NCBI RefSeq assembly: GCF_001528665.1
Contig: NZ_BBYJ01000017.1
Coordinates: 286,828 to 350,827, forward strand
DNA from: Microtetraspora malaysiensis
GTDB lineage: Bacteria > Actinomycetota > Actinomycetes > Streptosporangiales > Streptosporangiaceae
DNA: 64,000 bases
Direction: 5' to 3'
Shown here: positions 24,121 through 32,476 of the stretch, piece by piece
How the letters are laid out: every line of letters starts with the position of its first letter
How positions within the stretch are numbered: position 1 is the stretch's first letter
Program-made: the position numbers and the translations under genes
The notes under the pieces: generated by a model
Databases searched by the model: none
What the model was told of the DNA's origin: nothing
The model's input: the letters and a program-made list of their open reading frames with translations, nothing else

Positions 24121-25536
24121 TCAGGCCCGTCGGGTCAGGCGGCCGCCGCCGTTGCGGAAGCGCGCTTGGCCGTCGCGGACGTCGTGGTAGGAGACGAGCA
24201 GCAGCCGCAGGTATCCGTCGAACGTTTCCTGTGGGTATCCGGCGGGCGCGAAAAGGCCGGGCCGGATCGGCACGTAGCGCTGCGGCGGGGCGGAGGTCAT
24301 GCCGCCGGCGAACTCGGTGAAGATCCGCTTCTGCCATTCGTCCGCCGGTTCATAGGTCGTCCGCTCCTCAAGCTGACCGTCGACGATGCTGACGTCGATG
24401 CGGAGCTGATTGGAGCGGTACGTGCCCACGTATGGGGTGAGGTCGACGTCCTGCTCCATTTCGGTGACCAGAGTGGGGATCCGGACGTCGAGATGCTCAC
24501 TCAGGAGCCGCTGCAGGATCTGGTCCTGCAGCATGATCGCCCCAGGGGTATTGCCGAAGGCGGCGAAGACCAGGTCGTGTTCGGGCACGACACACAGGAT
24601 GGACACGCCGCCGGGAGACGCGCCCGACATGGCGAGGACAGTCGTGTCGCCGAACGGGTACCGCACCCAGCCGAGGCCCATCGGCGGCACGTTCGGGGTC
24701 GCCATGTCGTGCGAGACCTGCTGCATCAGGGCGGTTGACTCGGCCGACAGGACGCGCGCGCCGGACGGGGACACACCGCCCGCGAGGTGGGTGCGTCCGA
24801 AGGCGAGCAGGTCGGCGATGGTGCCGATCGGCGTGCCGCCGGCCGGCCCCCAGGTGTCGGGCAGCGTGAACATGCCTGTGGGCTTGGCCGCCATGGTCTC
24901 GGGGTCGAGGAAGTGGCCGACGGCCGTGCTGCGCAGGATGGCCTGCTCGGCTGAGGTGCTGGACTCCCTCATGCCGACGGGGGCGTAGACATCGCGTTCG
25001 AGCAGGTCGGGGAAGGGCATGCCGGTCACCACTTCCAGCAGGCGGCCCGCGACGATCATGCCGCCGTTGGAGTAGCTGAGCTGCTCGCCGGGTTCGAACA
25101 GGGCGCCACAGTTGCTCGCGAGGCCGTTGACGTAGGTCTTCAGGGCGTCGCGGCCCTTGGCGTCGGGGAAGAACAGGTCCGCGTCGATGCCGTTGGTGTG
25201 GGAGATCAGGTGGCGGATCAGGATCTTGCCCGCCGCGCCCGGCGCGATCAGGGCGAATTCGGGAAGGTGCTTCACCACCGGGGTGTCGAGGTCCAGCAGC
25301 CCGCGGTCGACCTGCTGCAGGACCAGCGTGGTGGTCAGGACCTTGGTGACCGAGCCGAAGAGGAATCCGGTGTCGTCGCGCATCGGTGCGCCGGTGGCGA
25401 CGTTCGCGGTGCCGTGGGCGACGACGATCTGCTCGCCGGCGTGGTAGACGCCGGCGACGAACCCGGGGACGTTGCAGTAGGTGGCGGCCTGCTCGCGGAT
25501 CTGGGCTTCGACGGTGCGCAGCGCGTTGTCGTTCAT
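24121..25536 (-). CDS. Serine hydrolase, class C beta-lactamase/esterase family
   Basis: A 471-residue protein from ATG 25536. The SxxK motif is Ser62-Lys65 (GSVTKVL), the YSN motif is 155-157, and a HISHTNG segment lies near 110. This is the beta-lactamase-related penicillin-binding-like family; substrate could be an ester, D-amino peptide or beta-lactam. No signal peptide is obvious, so it may be cytoplasmic. The MerR gene follows it in the operon. The MerR-type promoter places the start codon about 7 nt after the -10, implying a leaderless mRNA. Confidence 0.87.
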   Translation of the reverse strand: MNDNALRTVEAQIREQAATYCNVPGFVAGVYHAGEQIVVAHGTANVATGAPMRDDTGFLFGSVTKVLTTTLVLQQVDRGLLDLDTPVVKHLPEFALIAPGAAGKILIRHLISHTNGIDADLFFPDAKGRDALKTYVNGLASNCGALFEPGEQLSYSNGGMIVAGRLLEVVTGMPFPDLLERDVYAPVGMRESSTSAEQAILRSTAVGHFLDPETMAAKPTGMFTLPDTWGPAGGTPIGTIADLLAFGRTHLAGGVSPSGARVLSAESTALMQQVSHDMATPNVPPMGLGWVRYPFGDTTVLAMSGASPGGVSILCVVPEHDLVFAAFGNTPGAIMLQDQILQRLLSEHLDVRIPTLVTEMEQDVDLTPYVGTYRSNQLRIDVSIVDGQLEERTTYEPADEWQKRIFTEFAGGMTSAPPQRYVPIRPGLFAPAGYPQETFDGYLRLLLVSYHDVRDGQARFRNGGGRLTRRA

Positions 25537-25550
25537 GCAGGCCATCGTCG

Positions 25551-25573
25551 GACCTTGCCCCTGGGGCAAGGTC
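25551..25573 (-). promoter_or_regulatory. MerR-type operator-promoter of serine hydrolase operon
   Basis: Perfect 11-bp arms GACCTTGCCCC and GGGGCAAGGTC surround one central base. On the reverse strand they overlap TTGACC as -35 and lead, with a long spacer of 19-20 nt typical of MerR promoters, to a GACGAT -10. MerR proteins activate such stretched promoters. Confidence 0.7.
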
Positions 25574-25810
25574 AAACCCGGAACGAAGGAAATCGGTGCG
25601 CTCCTTAGTGGGCGCCGGCCGTCGATCACGAAAATGACGGTCGAAAATGTGGCCATCGGTGATGGGGAGGAAGGTGACTATAGTGCCGAATGTGATGATC
25701 GGGGCAGGGGGTGTATTCGGCGTGCGCCGGTACCGCTCCACGTCCCGGTCGGGGGCCGAGCGTTGTAGACGTGAGCGGCCTCGCCATACGGCACGCACAA
25801 CCGGAGAGGT

Positions 25811-26767
25811 ATGGCATACCCACCGTCCCCGAACCGCCCGCCCGCGTACCCGCCGAACCCCGGGCAGCCTCCGTACACCCCCTCCTATCCACCACCCGGC
25901 CCCAGCCAGGCGCCCGGGATGTACCAACCGCCAGGAACGTACCAATCTTCTGGGCCACCGCAGCCGGGGATGTACCAGCCGCACCCTCCGGGGCCACCGC
26001 CGGGCGGTGACGAGAGGCCGCGGCGCGGTGCGGGGCGGATAGTGGGCGGGATCCTGGCGGCCGGAGTCGGACTCCTCGTCCTGCTGGGCGGCGGCGGTGT
26101 GCTCGCCCACGCGGTCTCGAACAGCCGGCAGGAGATCCCCAACAAGGCGTACAGGGAGAACCTGTGGCGCAACGTGCCCGTAGAGTCGCTGCTCCCCGCC
26201 GAGATCGGCCTGCAGGGTCCGGAGAAGAAGCTGGGCGACCCGAGCGGCGAGCGTGGTTGGAGGCGGGTCGCGGTCTCGCCGGAGACCTCGTGCGACAAGA
26301 CGCTGTCCGGGAAGCTCGCCGAGATGGCGGCGAAGAGCGGCTGCGTGGCGGCCGTGCGTGCCACCTACCTGGACATTACGGGCGGCACCGCGGCGACGAT
26401 CGCCATCGTCACGTTCAAGGAGGAGAAGGCCAAGAGCGATGCGGTCGATCTCATGGGCCAGCTGCCTGGAGAACGGCCGGACCACGCGGTACACGCCCTC
26501 GCCGCTCCCGGAACGAAGTGGAACGACGGCGCACGGGCCGGAAACGGGGGATATCCGGTGATGGACCTGGACGCACACTCCATCGCGGTGGTCACGGCCG
26601 GGCCCGCGGACGGCCGGACGGCCGGACGGCTTCCGCAACCCTGGGGGCGCAAGGCGGACAGCCAGCGGCAGGACCGATCACCCTGGGGCGAAACCGCCAA
26701 TGGACTGGCGGCGACGGTGGCGTGGCGGCTGAGCGACCTGATCTCCAAAGCGGGAGCGCGACGATGA
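25811..26767 (+). CDS. Proline-rich single-pass membrane protein, mycosin partner
   Basis: A 318-residue protein from ATG 25811 (GGAGAGG upstream). A cytoplasmic Pro/Tyr-rich N-terminus (residues 1-70) precedes one membrane helix (IVGGILAAGVGLLVLLG, about 77-98) and an extracellular domain of about 220 residues with two Cys (SCDKT and SGCVAAV, near 158 and 178), which may form a disulfide. Its stop overlaps the protease start by 4 bp (ATGA), so both are made together and could form a membrane complex. No named family is recognised. Confidence 0.72.
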   Translation: MAYPPSPNRPPAYPPNPGQPPYTPSYPPPGPSQAPGMYQPPGTYQSSGPPQPGMYQPHPPGPPPGGDERPRRGAGRIVGGILAAGVGLLVLLGGGGVLAHAVSNSRQEIPNKAYRENLWRNVPVESLLPAEIGLQGPEKKLGDPSGERGWRRVAVSPETSCDKTLSGKLAEMAAKSGCVAAVRATYLDITGGTAATIAIVTFKEEKAKSDAVDLMGQLPGERPDHAVHALAAPGTKWNDGARAGNGGYPVMDLDAHSIAVVTAGPADGRTAGRLPQPWGRKADSQRQDRSPWGETANGLAATVAWRLSDLISKAGARR

Positions 26768-27951
26768 TCCGCAAACGCGCGGGCCTGCTCGCTCCTCTGC
26801 TCCCCCCTCTCCTCCTCCTCGTCGCCGGTACGGCGTCGCCCGCGACGGCGGCTGCGGCACCGCATTGGGAAATCGCGGCCATGCGCCTGCCCGAGGCACA
26901 AAGGGTCGCGCAGGGCGATGGCGTCACGGTCGCCGTCCTCGACTCCGGTGTCATGGCCGGGCATCCCGCGCTCAAGGGGCGGGTGACCACGGGCCCCGAC
27001 TTCATCGGCGGCGGAGCCCGTCCCGGCATGGCGTACTGGGGAGCGCACGGGACCTCGATGGCGTCCGATGTGCTGACCGTGGCTCCCCGGGCGCGCGTCC
27101 TGTCGGTGCGCGTCATCTACGACCATGATGATCCCGCGCGCAAGGCCGCGAAGGAGCTCAAGCGGGACGCGCAGAGCCGCAAGGCCGGCCAGTCGGTGGC
27201 CAGGGGCATCAGGTACGCCGTGGACAAGGGAGCCAAGGTCATCTCGATGTCCCTCGGCACCGACGAGTGGGCGATCTTCTCGGGTTACGAGAAGGGCACG
27301 GCCGCCGCGGTGAACTATGCGATCGCCAAGGGCGTGGTCCTCCTGGCCAGTTCGGGCAACGGCGGTTCGACCGACATCCTGGACGCCGACGCGAACAACG
27401 CCGTGTCCTATCCCGCCGCCTATCCCGGGGTGATCGGCGTGGCGGCGTCGGGGCCGGACGGTGGTCGCGCCGAGTTCTCGCAGGTGCACTCCTACACCGC
27501 GATCGCGGCCCCGGGCGTGGATATCTACAGCGCCCAGAACACCGGCGGCTACCGCATGGTCGCCGGCACGTCCCCGGCGTGCGCCAATGCCGCCGGGGTG
27601 GCGGCGTTGATGCTGTCGCGGAATCCGGCGCTCAGCCCCGGCCAGGTGCGGGACATCCTGACGCGGACCGCCACGCATCCGGCCGGCGGCTGGAACGTCT
27701 TGGTGGGCTACGGGCAGGTGAACGCGGCGGCGGCGGTCGCCGCCGCCGGGGCGGCGGGGAAGTCCGCCGTCCGGGCCGTGCCGTACAAGGGGGAGAAGTA
27801 CTTCGGGCACGGGCCGGCCGACTCGCCGATCACGCATCCACCCATCGATTCCGAATATCTGATCATCGGTGGCACCGGTGCCGGGATCGGGCTGCTCCTC
27901 CTGGTCGGGGCCTTTCTGCTGCTGCGCCGGCCACGCGCCGGGAAGACCTGA
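26764..27951 (+). CDS. mycP: Mycosin-like S8 (subtilisin) serine protease
   Basis: A 395-residue protein from ATG 26764. A signal peptide (residues 1-32) leads to the subtilisin domain with the complete triad Asp60 (VAVLDSG), His95 (GAHGTS), Ser270 (AGTSPA), and the oxyanion Asn199 (SSGNG). A C-terminal membrane helix (about 365-388) ends in basic residues. This is the MycP layout of type VII secretion proteases. No other ESX genes are near, so it is an orphan; gene symbol is by family only. It is coupled to the upstream membrane protein. Confidence 0.85.
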   Translation: MIRKRAGLLAPLLPPLLLLVAGTASPATAAAAPHWEIAAMRLPEAQRVAQGDGVTVAVLDSGVMAGHPALKGRVTTGPDFIGGGARPGMAYWGAHGTSMASDVLTVAPRARVLSVRVIYDHDDPARKAAKELKRDAQSRKAGQSVARGIRYAVDKGAKVISMSLGTDEWAIFSGYEKGTAAAVNYAIAKGVVLLASSGNGGSTDILDADANNAVSYPAAYPGVIGVAASGPDGGRAEFSQVHSYTAIAAPGVDIYSAQNTGGYRMVAGTSPACANAAGVAALMLSRNPALSPGQVRDILTRTATHPAGGWNVLVGYGQVNAAAAVAAAGAAGKSAVRAVPYKGEKYFGHGPADSPITHPPIDSEYLIIGGTGAGIGLLLLVGAFLLLRRPRAGKT

Positions 27952-27961
27952 CCCGGGCCGG

Positions 27962-28627
27962 TTACCCGGTGAGGCCGAGCTCGCCCGCGCGCACCCCGGC
28001 CTGGAACCGGGAATCGGCCTCCAGCGTGGCCATGAGCTCGGCGACGCGTCTCCGGTAGGTGCGCAACGAGAGGCCGAGCTGTCTCGCCGCGCTCTCGTCG
28101 GTGTATCCCGCACCGAGAGCACGGAGGACGGCCCGGCTGCCGGCGTCGAGGTGCGGCACGTCACCGCGGAGATAGGCGGCCAGATCGGTGGCGGTCTCCC
28201 AGGCCGCACGGAACAGGGAGTACACCCCGTCGACCAGGACGGGCGAGGTGGTCACGGTGAACTCGCGCATGCCCGGCGCCCCGCGTCCGGCGAGGATCAT
28301 CACCCGGCGGTCGATGATGATCGTCTCGTGTGGCAGCGGTGCGGAGCTGATCCGCACCCGCGCGCCCCTGGCCGCGACCTCGCGGAGGTGCGACCGTGCG
28401 GCCTCGTCGGCCAGGGCGACCGGGCTGACGAGCTTGTCGACCGTGATGCCGGACGTGTCCGCCCCGCGCATCCGCCGGCCGATCGCCTGGCGCGCCTCAG
28501 GCTGGGACCACGTGTCGAGATCGCGGGCCGCGCACACGAACTCGCGCTGAGTACCGGCGAACAGGTGGCCGGCCCGGGCGATGAGTTCCGCGTCACCGTG
28601 GACGGTGATGACCTGATCGGCTGTCAC
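27962..28627 (-). CDS. LuxR-type HTH transcriptional regulator
   Basis: A 221-residue protein from GTG 28627. The C-terminal third has a LuxR/GerE HTH (LRALGAGYTDESAARQLGLS followed by RTYRRRVAELMATL), and the N-terminal part (residues 1-145) resembles the TrmB-like/PLD-like sensor domain of actinobacterial one-component LuxR proteins. There is no receiver domain. It is divergent from an aldo/keto reductase gene, starting 85 bp from it, which is the natural target. The signal is unknown. Confidence 0.8.
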   Translation of the reverse strand: MTADQVITVHGDAELIARAGHLFAGTQREFVCAARDLDTWSQPEARQAIGRRMRGADTSGITVDKLVSPVALADEAARSHLREVAARGARVRISSAPLPHETIIIDRRVMILAGRGAPGMREFTVTTSPVLVDGVYSLFRAAWETATDLAAYLRGDVPHLDAGSRAVLRALGAGYTDESAARQLGLSLRTYRRRVAELMATLEADSRFQAGVRAGELGLTG

Positions 28628-28712
28628 CCGCCCATTATGGCCGCCTCTGGGGCGATGGCAGCTTGTTGCCATCGCGTTGGCCCGCCCTCTCATCTGCGCG
28701 AGGCTGACTCGC

Positions 28713-29606
28713 ATGACGACGAACACGCACCCAGACTCGGTATCCCCGGCCGCGCTCACCGGTGAATTCCTTCTCGGCGGAGACCTTCCGGTCCGCCGGC
28801 TCGGCTTCGGCGCCATGCGGCTCCCGACCGGCACCTTCCAGGGACCCGCTCGCGACCCCGAGACGGGCATCGCCGTACTGCGCCGCGCGGTCGAGCTCGG
28901 GGTGAACCACATCGATACGGCGTGGTTCTACCGAAGGCCGGGGGTGGTGGCGAACGAGCTGATCCGCATGGCGCTCGCCCCCTATGGAGACGACCTCGTG
29001 GTCGCGACGAAGGTCGGGCCGTTGCTCGACTCCAGCGGCGTTCCGAGCGGCGAGGCGGGCCCGGCCCAGTTGCGCGGCCTGGTGGAGGACAACCTGCGCA
29101 GTCTCGGCGTCGACCGGCTCGACCTCGTGTACCTGCGGGTCGGCGGCATGAGCGGCCCGGGCGGCGAGTCGATCTCCGGCCGGTTCGCGGCGCTCGCCGA
29201 ACTGCGTGAAGAGGGGCTGATCCGGCACCTGGGCGTCAGCAACGTCGACACCGCGCAGCTGGCCGAGGCGCGGGCGATCGCTCCGGTGGCGGCCGTGCAG
29301 AACAGCTTCCACGTACAGGATCGGGGCGACGCCGAGCTGCTGGCGCAGTGTGAGAAGGACGGGATCGCCTTCGTGCCCTTCTTCCCGCTCGGCGGCGGAC
29401 ACCGTCCGATCGACGCGACCGCGATGGCGGCGGTCACGGCCCGGCATGGGGCGTCGACCGCCCAGGTCGCGCTCGCGTGGCTGCTGGCGAGCTCGCCCGT
29501 GATGCTGGCCATCCCCGGCACGGGTTCTCTCGGCCACCTGGAGGAGAACATGGACGCCGGACGCATCCGCCTGACAGCGGACGACTTCACCGCGCTCGGA
29601 GGTTGA
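28713..29606 (+). CDS. Aldo/keto reductase
   Basis: A 297-residue TIM-barrel oxidoreductase from ATG 28713. The catalytic set has Asp68, Tyr73 (DTAWFY) and Lys100 (VATKVG). The usual catalytic His region reads LVYLRVGG, so an Arg stands where His is common, as in some AKR subclades. NADPH-binding residues lie near the C-terminus (AIPGTG). It reduces aldehydes or ketones, substrate unknown. It is divergent from a LuxR-type gene and ends at a bidirectional terminator. Confidence 0.88.
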   Translation: MTTNTHPDSVSPAALTGEFLLGGDLPVRRLGFGAMRLPTGTFQGPARDPETGIAVLRRAVELGVNHIDTAWFYRRPGVVANELIRMALAPYGDDLVVATKVGPLLDSSGVPSGEAGPAQLRGLVEDNLRSLGVDRLDLVYLRVGGMSGPGGESISGRFAALAELREEGLIRHLGVSNVDTAQLAEARAIAPVAAVQNSFHVQDRGDAELLAQCEKDGIAFVPFFPLGGGHRPIDATAMAAVTARHGASTAQVALAWLLASSPVMLAIPGTGSLGHLEENMDAGRIRLTADDFTALGG

Positions 29607-29660
29607 GCGCCCAACCGGCGTTCGCCGGAGCTTCTGGTTCCGAGGTTCGACCGTACGGCG

Positions 29661-29691
29661 GAGCTCAGGGCTGAGCTTCGGCCCTGAGCTC
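29661..29691. terminator. Bidirectional terminator hairpin
   Basis: GAGCTCAGGGC (29661-29671) pairs perfectly with GCCCTGAGCTC (29681-29691) around a 9-nt loop. It lies between the convergent aldo/keto reductase and AhpD-like genes. Confidence 0.75.
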
Positions 29692-29715
29692 TCATCCGGC
29701 GCGGCGTTCGACGTT

Positions 29716-30243
29716 CTATGCGGGCTGCTCCGCGGGCTCCAAGCCCGCCAAGAGGTTGAAGGCGCCGGTCAGGAGATTGAGAGTGACGATGCCCACGATC
29801 TCCGCTATGACGCGATCGCTCCAGCCGAGGCTCCGCAGCTCCGCGACGTCCTCATCGGTGATCGACGACGGCTCGGCCAGCACGCGTACGGCCAGGGCGA
29901 TGAGCGCCGCCTCCCTGGCGTCGGTGGACGTACCCTGCCTGGCCAGGGCGATGTCGGCCTCGCTGAGTCCCGCCGCGCGCCCGGCCTCGGTGTGCGCCTG
30001 GCGGCAGAGGCCGCATCCGATCCATTCCTGCACGGCAAGCGAGATCTTCTCGCTGAGCGCCCGAGGCAGCTTGACGCGCTTCATCGCGCGCGAGAAGTCC
30101 AGGTATCCCTGCAGCAGTGCGGGCGAGTGAGCCATGGTGGACACCATCTCGCCCACGCTGCCCCTCCTGCCGATGATGTCATTCAACAGTTCTCTGGACT
30201 TTTCGGGCGCATCTGCGGGATCCAGCGGGGTCAGACGTCGCAT
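29716..30243 (-). CDS. AhpD-like carboxymuconolactone decarboxylase family protein
   Basis: A 175-residue protein from ATG 30243 with GGAGGAGA upstream. It has the AhpD/CMD redox motif Cys77-x-x-Cys80 with His84 (CGLCRQAH) and helices of the CMD fold. AhpD proteins reduce peroxiredoxins or act in thiol redox. A CsoR-type palindrome lies 22 bp upstream, so copper control is likely. A close paralogue with the same CxxC-His numbering lies at 36359-36889. Confidence 0.85.
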   Translation of the reverse strand: MRRLTPLDPADAPEKSRELLNDIIGRRGSVGEMVSTMAHSPALLQGYLDFSRAMKRVKLPRALSEKISLAVQEWIGCGLCRQAHTEAGRAAGLSEADIALARQGTSTDAREAALIALAVRVLAEPSSITDEDVAELRSLGWSDRVIAEIVGIVTLNLLTGAFNLLAGLEPAEQPA

Positions 30244-30264
30244 GTCTCCTCCTCAATGTCTTTT

Positions 30265-30284
30265 TACCCTACCCCCCTAGGGTA
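30265..30284. promoter_or_regulatory. CsoR-type operator 1
   Basis: TACCCTA (30265-30271) and TAGGGTA (30278-30284) flank six C. This is the CsoR/RcnR GC-core type, upstream of the AhpD-like gene and at the end of the CopA fragment. Confidence 0.7.
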
Positions 30285-30285
30285 T

Positions 30286-30402
30286 TTAGGAGGTAGTGGT
30301 GAGACGGCACACGCCGTCCATCTTGTTGGGCCTGTGCTCGACGCGGTTGGCGCACGAGGCGCAGGTCATGCCGCCGGTGGAGAGTTCGGCCGCGATCCGC
30401 CG
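30286..30402 (-). pseudogene. Remnant of heavy-metal-associated (CopA/CopZ) domain
   Basis: The reverse strand reads 38 codons between stops with GGMTCASCANRVEH, the copper-binding GMTCxxC motif and first helix of a CopA or CopZ domain, followed by KMDGV. After that it loses similarity and ends at TAA. No start with a ribosome-binding site is present. It looks like the leftover N-terminal domain of a copper ATPase or a CopZ chaperone. Confidence 0.7.
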
Positions 30403-30441
30403 TCATCGGTGACCGAGGCCATCGGCGTTCTCACTTCTCGT

Positions 30442-31212
30442 TCAGTGGTGGTGGTGCCCGCTCGGCGCGGCAGTCCGCGGGGTGGCGGGCCGCTCACCGG
30501 CGTTGAGGGTGAAGTCGGCGGTACGGACCTTGCCCTCGTGCTGGAAGTCCAGGAACAGGCGGTAGTCGCCGGTGCTGGGCACTTCGGCGTAGAAGACGAT
30601 CTCGGGGCCTGCCGTGGTCCTGCCGTCGCCGGGTTCGCCGTCGGGGTGGACGTGCAGGTAGGCCAGGTCCTCGGCGCGCAGGGCCACCAGGTGGCCGTAG
30701 GCGCCGAGGTAGGGCTGCAGGTCGGTGACCGGGCGGCCGTCCTTGGCGACCTTCAGCGTGAGCCGGCTCGCCTGCCCGAGCGCCAGTTCGCCGTCAAGGG
30801 TGACCGTGTATCCGTCCACCGTCGCCGTACGGCTGGCCTCGGGCAGGGGTTTGGGATCGTAGTCGCCCGCCGCGGACAGGTCGGCGCCCAGCGTCAGGGA
30901 CGCACCGCCTGTCGGTGCGACGTCGGCGAAGGCCCGGTAGGCCCCCGCCTCCGGCAGCGTCAGCTTGACCGACCAGACGCCGTCGGGCGCCATCTCGGGG
31001 TGCAGGTGCTGGAAGCTGCCCAGATCGCGGGAGACCACGATGAAGTGGAGCTTCTTCTCATGCTGGACCTGGTAATCGGTGACGGGCCGGCCGTCGGGGC
31101 CGCTCACGGTGAAGTGGAAGTCGGTCGGCTCGCCCGGTTCGATCGTCGTGGTGAGCGGGTTGAGGGTGTAACCGTTCTCAGACACTTGGTGCCCCCCGGG
31201 GGTATCGTTCAT
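30442..31212 (-). CDS. His-rich YtkA-like secreted-type copper module protein
   Basis: A 256-residue protein; ATG 31212 is shown, and GTG 31185 (GGGGGG upstream) is an alternative. It has two beta-rich repeats, each with a FIVVSRDLGSFQHLHPE-like or LVALRAEDLAYLHVHPD segment (xLHVHP), like YtkA/copper-binding proteins, and a terminal HHHH. It lacks a clear signal peptide. It is 63% or so similar by eye to 35438-36310, the second copy. CsoR follows upstream, and a GC palindrome (about 31191-31207) overlaps its start. Probable copper binding, unproven. Confidence 0.72.
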   Translation of the reverse strand: MNDTPGGHQVSENGYTLNPLTTTIEPGEPTDFHFTVSGPDGRPVTDYQVQHEKKLHFIVVSRDLGSFQHLHPEMAPDGVWSVKLTLPEAGAYRAFADVAPTGGASLTLGADLSAAGDYDPKPLPEASRTATVDGYTVTLDGELALGQASRLTLKVAKDGRPVTDLQPYLGAYGHLVALRAEDLAYLHVHPDGEPGDGRTTAGPEIVFYAEVPSTGDYRLFLDFQHEGKVRTADFTLNAGERPATPRTAAPSGHHHH

Positions 31213-31301
31213 CTCTACTGGCTTGCGTGCTCGTTGTGGGCCGCGCTCGCAGTGGACGCCGCCACGGCGCGGTGCTCATGTCAATCTCTCCTTCGATCCG
31301 A

Positions 31302-31583
31302 TCAGGATCGAACGAGTCGGGCGATGGCGTCCGAGGCCTCTTTGACCTGCGCGTCGGCCTCGGGACCACCCTTGAGCGTGGCCTCGGCCACACAGTGGGC
31401 CAGATGCTCTTCGAGCAGTGACAGGGAGAACGACTTCAGCGCACTGGTCGCCGCCGACACCTGAGTCAGGATGTCGCTGCAGTACTTGTCGTCTTCGACC
31501 ATCCTCTGCAGGCCGCGGACCTGCCCTTCGATACGGCGCAACCGCATCGCGTGATCACGCTTGGCGCCGGTGTGTCCGACCAT
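31302..31583 (-). CDS. csoR: CsoR copper-sensing transcriptional repressor
   Basis: A 93-residue protein from ATG 31583 (GGGAGGG upstream). It is all-helical, with the CsoR/DUF156 pattern RLRRIEGQVRGLQRMVEDD and the complete Cu(I) triad Cys35, His60 and Cys64, matching Cys36/His61/Cys65 of the M. tuberculosis protein. It should release DNA on Cu(I) binding. A CsoR-type palindrome sits 38 bp upstream of its start, and two more precede its likely targets, so it probably governs all three. Confidence 0.92.
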   Translation of the reverse strand: MVGHTGAKRDHAMRLRRIEGQVRGLQRMVEDDKYCSDILTQVSAATSALKSFSLSLLEEHLAHCVAEATLKGGPEADAQVKEASDAIARLVRS

Positions 31584-31620
31584 GTCCTGCCCTCCCATCG
31601 GGCTCGTCGCAACCAAAGAC

Positions 31621-31638
31621 ACCATACCCCCCTATGGT
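31621..31638. promoter_or_regulatory. CsoR-type operator 2 (csoR promoter)
   Basis: ACCATA (31621-31626) and TATGGT (31633-31638) flank six C, the same architecture as operator 1. It lies upstream of csoR and suggests autoregulation. Confidence 0.75.
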
Positions 31639-31696
31639 ATCTCGATGGCAAGTGGTGGATCTCCGGATATTTCGCGACAGCGGGCAGGGGGTGAAC

Positions 31697-31739
31697 GCAG
31701 AAGGCCGGTTCCGATGATCGGAACCGGCCTCTCGGCTGG
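31697..31739. repeat. Second copy of tRNA-Pro terminator hairpin
   Basis: The 43-nt stretch matches 38431-38473 with two mismatches and forms the same hairpin, AGGCCGGTTCCGA (31702-31714) with TCGGAACCGGCCT (31718-31730). No tRNA gene is next to it. It could be a leftover from recombination at tRNA-Pro, or simply a terminator used by both operons. Confidence 0.8.
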
Positions 31740-31889
31740 CGCTGCGATCTCTGTAGCGACCTGAGCGCGCAATTATTTCGGATCACGAAGGATATGGCGC
31801 TGCCGGAGAGTTCGTGGGGTACGAACGTGACTTCGGGGTTGCCGGCGAGCGCGGCAAGGACAGGGAAGGACAGCATGGCCGGCTTCGTC

Positions 31890-32372
31890 TCATGCTGTGG
31901 CCGTCGGGGCGGGTGTCGGTCCGTGATCCGAACTCGGCTTGGTGGTGCCGTCCGAGGTTGTTCCGGTTTTGGTGTAGAGGACCTCGCGGGCCTGCTCCGC
32001 GGCGCGGATGAGGCCCTCGCTGACGAAGTCGAGGAAGCGGGCGACGTTCTCCAGGCGGGTGGCGGCGGGGGTGCCGGGGCCGAGGATGCCGACGCCTTGG
32101 CGTGCGGCCTCGACGACTTGGTCGTTGGACCGGGCGCTGCGGATCATGGACTGGTACCAGAGGTCGTCGTCGACGACGTAGCGCTCGCGGCGGCGTTCGT
32201 CGCGTTCTCGGCGGATGAGGTCCATGCTCTCGAGGAACGTGATCGCTTTGGAGATGGATGCCGGGCTGACCTGGAGGCGCTGGGCGAGTTCGGAGGCGGT
32301 GAGGCTGCCGGTGTCGAGGGTGTAGAGGCAGGCCAGCACTCGGGCCATCATCTTGGGCAGGCCCGAGGTCAT
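31890..32372 (-). CDS. MarR/GbsR-type transcriptional regulator
   Basis: A 160-residue protein from ATG 32372. It has a winged helix (ARVLACLYTLDTGSLTASELA, LQVSPASISKAITFLESMDLI, ERRRERYVVDDDLWYQSM). Related proteins often have an N-terminal extra helix-turn-helix; here a TGA lies just upstream, so this copy is the short form or truncated. It is divergent from the DUF4097 gene, its usual partner. Palindromes in the shared 245-bp region are its likely sites. Confidence 0.85.
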   Translation of the reverse strand: MTSGLPKMMARVLACLYTLDTGSLTASELAQRLQVSPASISKAITFLESMDLIRRERDERRRERYVVDDDLWYQSMIRSARSNDQVVEAARQGVGILGPGTPAATRLENVARFLDFVSEGLIRAAEQAREVLYTKTGTTSDGTTKPSSDHGPTPAPTATA

Positions 32373-32442
32373 GAAGACGGTGGTGGGTGTCTCATGGCGC
32401 TGTTCGGTGTTCCCTGATGGCTTCCACCATAGCGTTCAGTTT

Positions 32443-32476
32443 CAATGCATTGCAATGATCGAGCGGTGGTCATTGC
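32443..32476. promoter_or_regulatory. Palindromes in GbsR/DUF4097 divergent promoter
   Basis: CAATGCATTG (32443-32452) is a perfect palindrome. GCAATGA (32452-32458) and TCATTGC (32470-32476) form an inverted repeat overlapping it. A further GTTGCACAAC-like palindrome follows near 32550. These are probable binding sites of the MarR/GbsR protein. Confidence 0.6.

Noticed and set aside
31279-31279. Start of a leader peptide MSTAPWRRPL at 31279 (reverse) with a good GGAG site
   Set aside because: It ends after 33 codons, overlaps the His-rich gene start in another frame and has no family support; it could be a remnant of a frame-shifted N-terminus but cannot be shown.
31466-31876. Reverse frame MLSFPVLAALAGNPEV before csoR
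   Set aside because: It overlaps csoR in another frame; only the first 30 residues look protein-like and no family is recognised.
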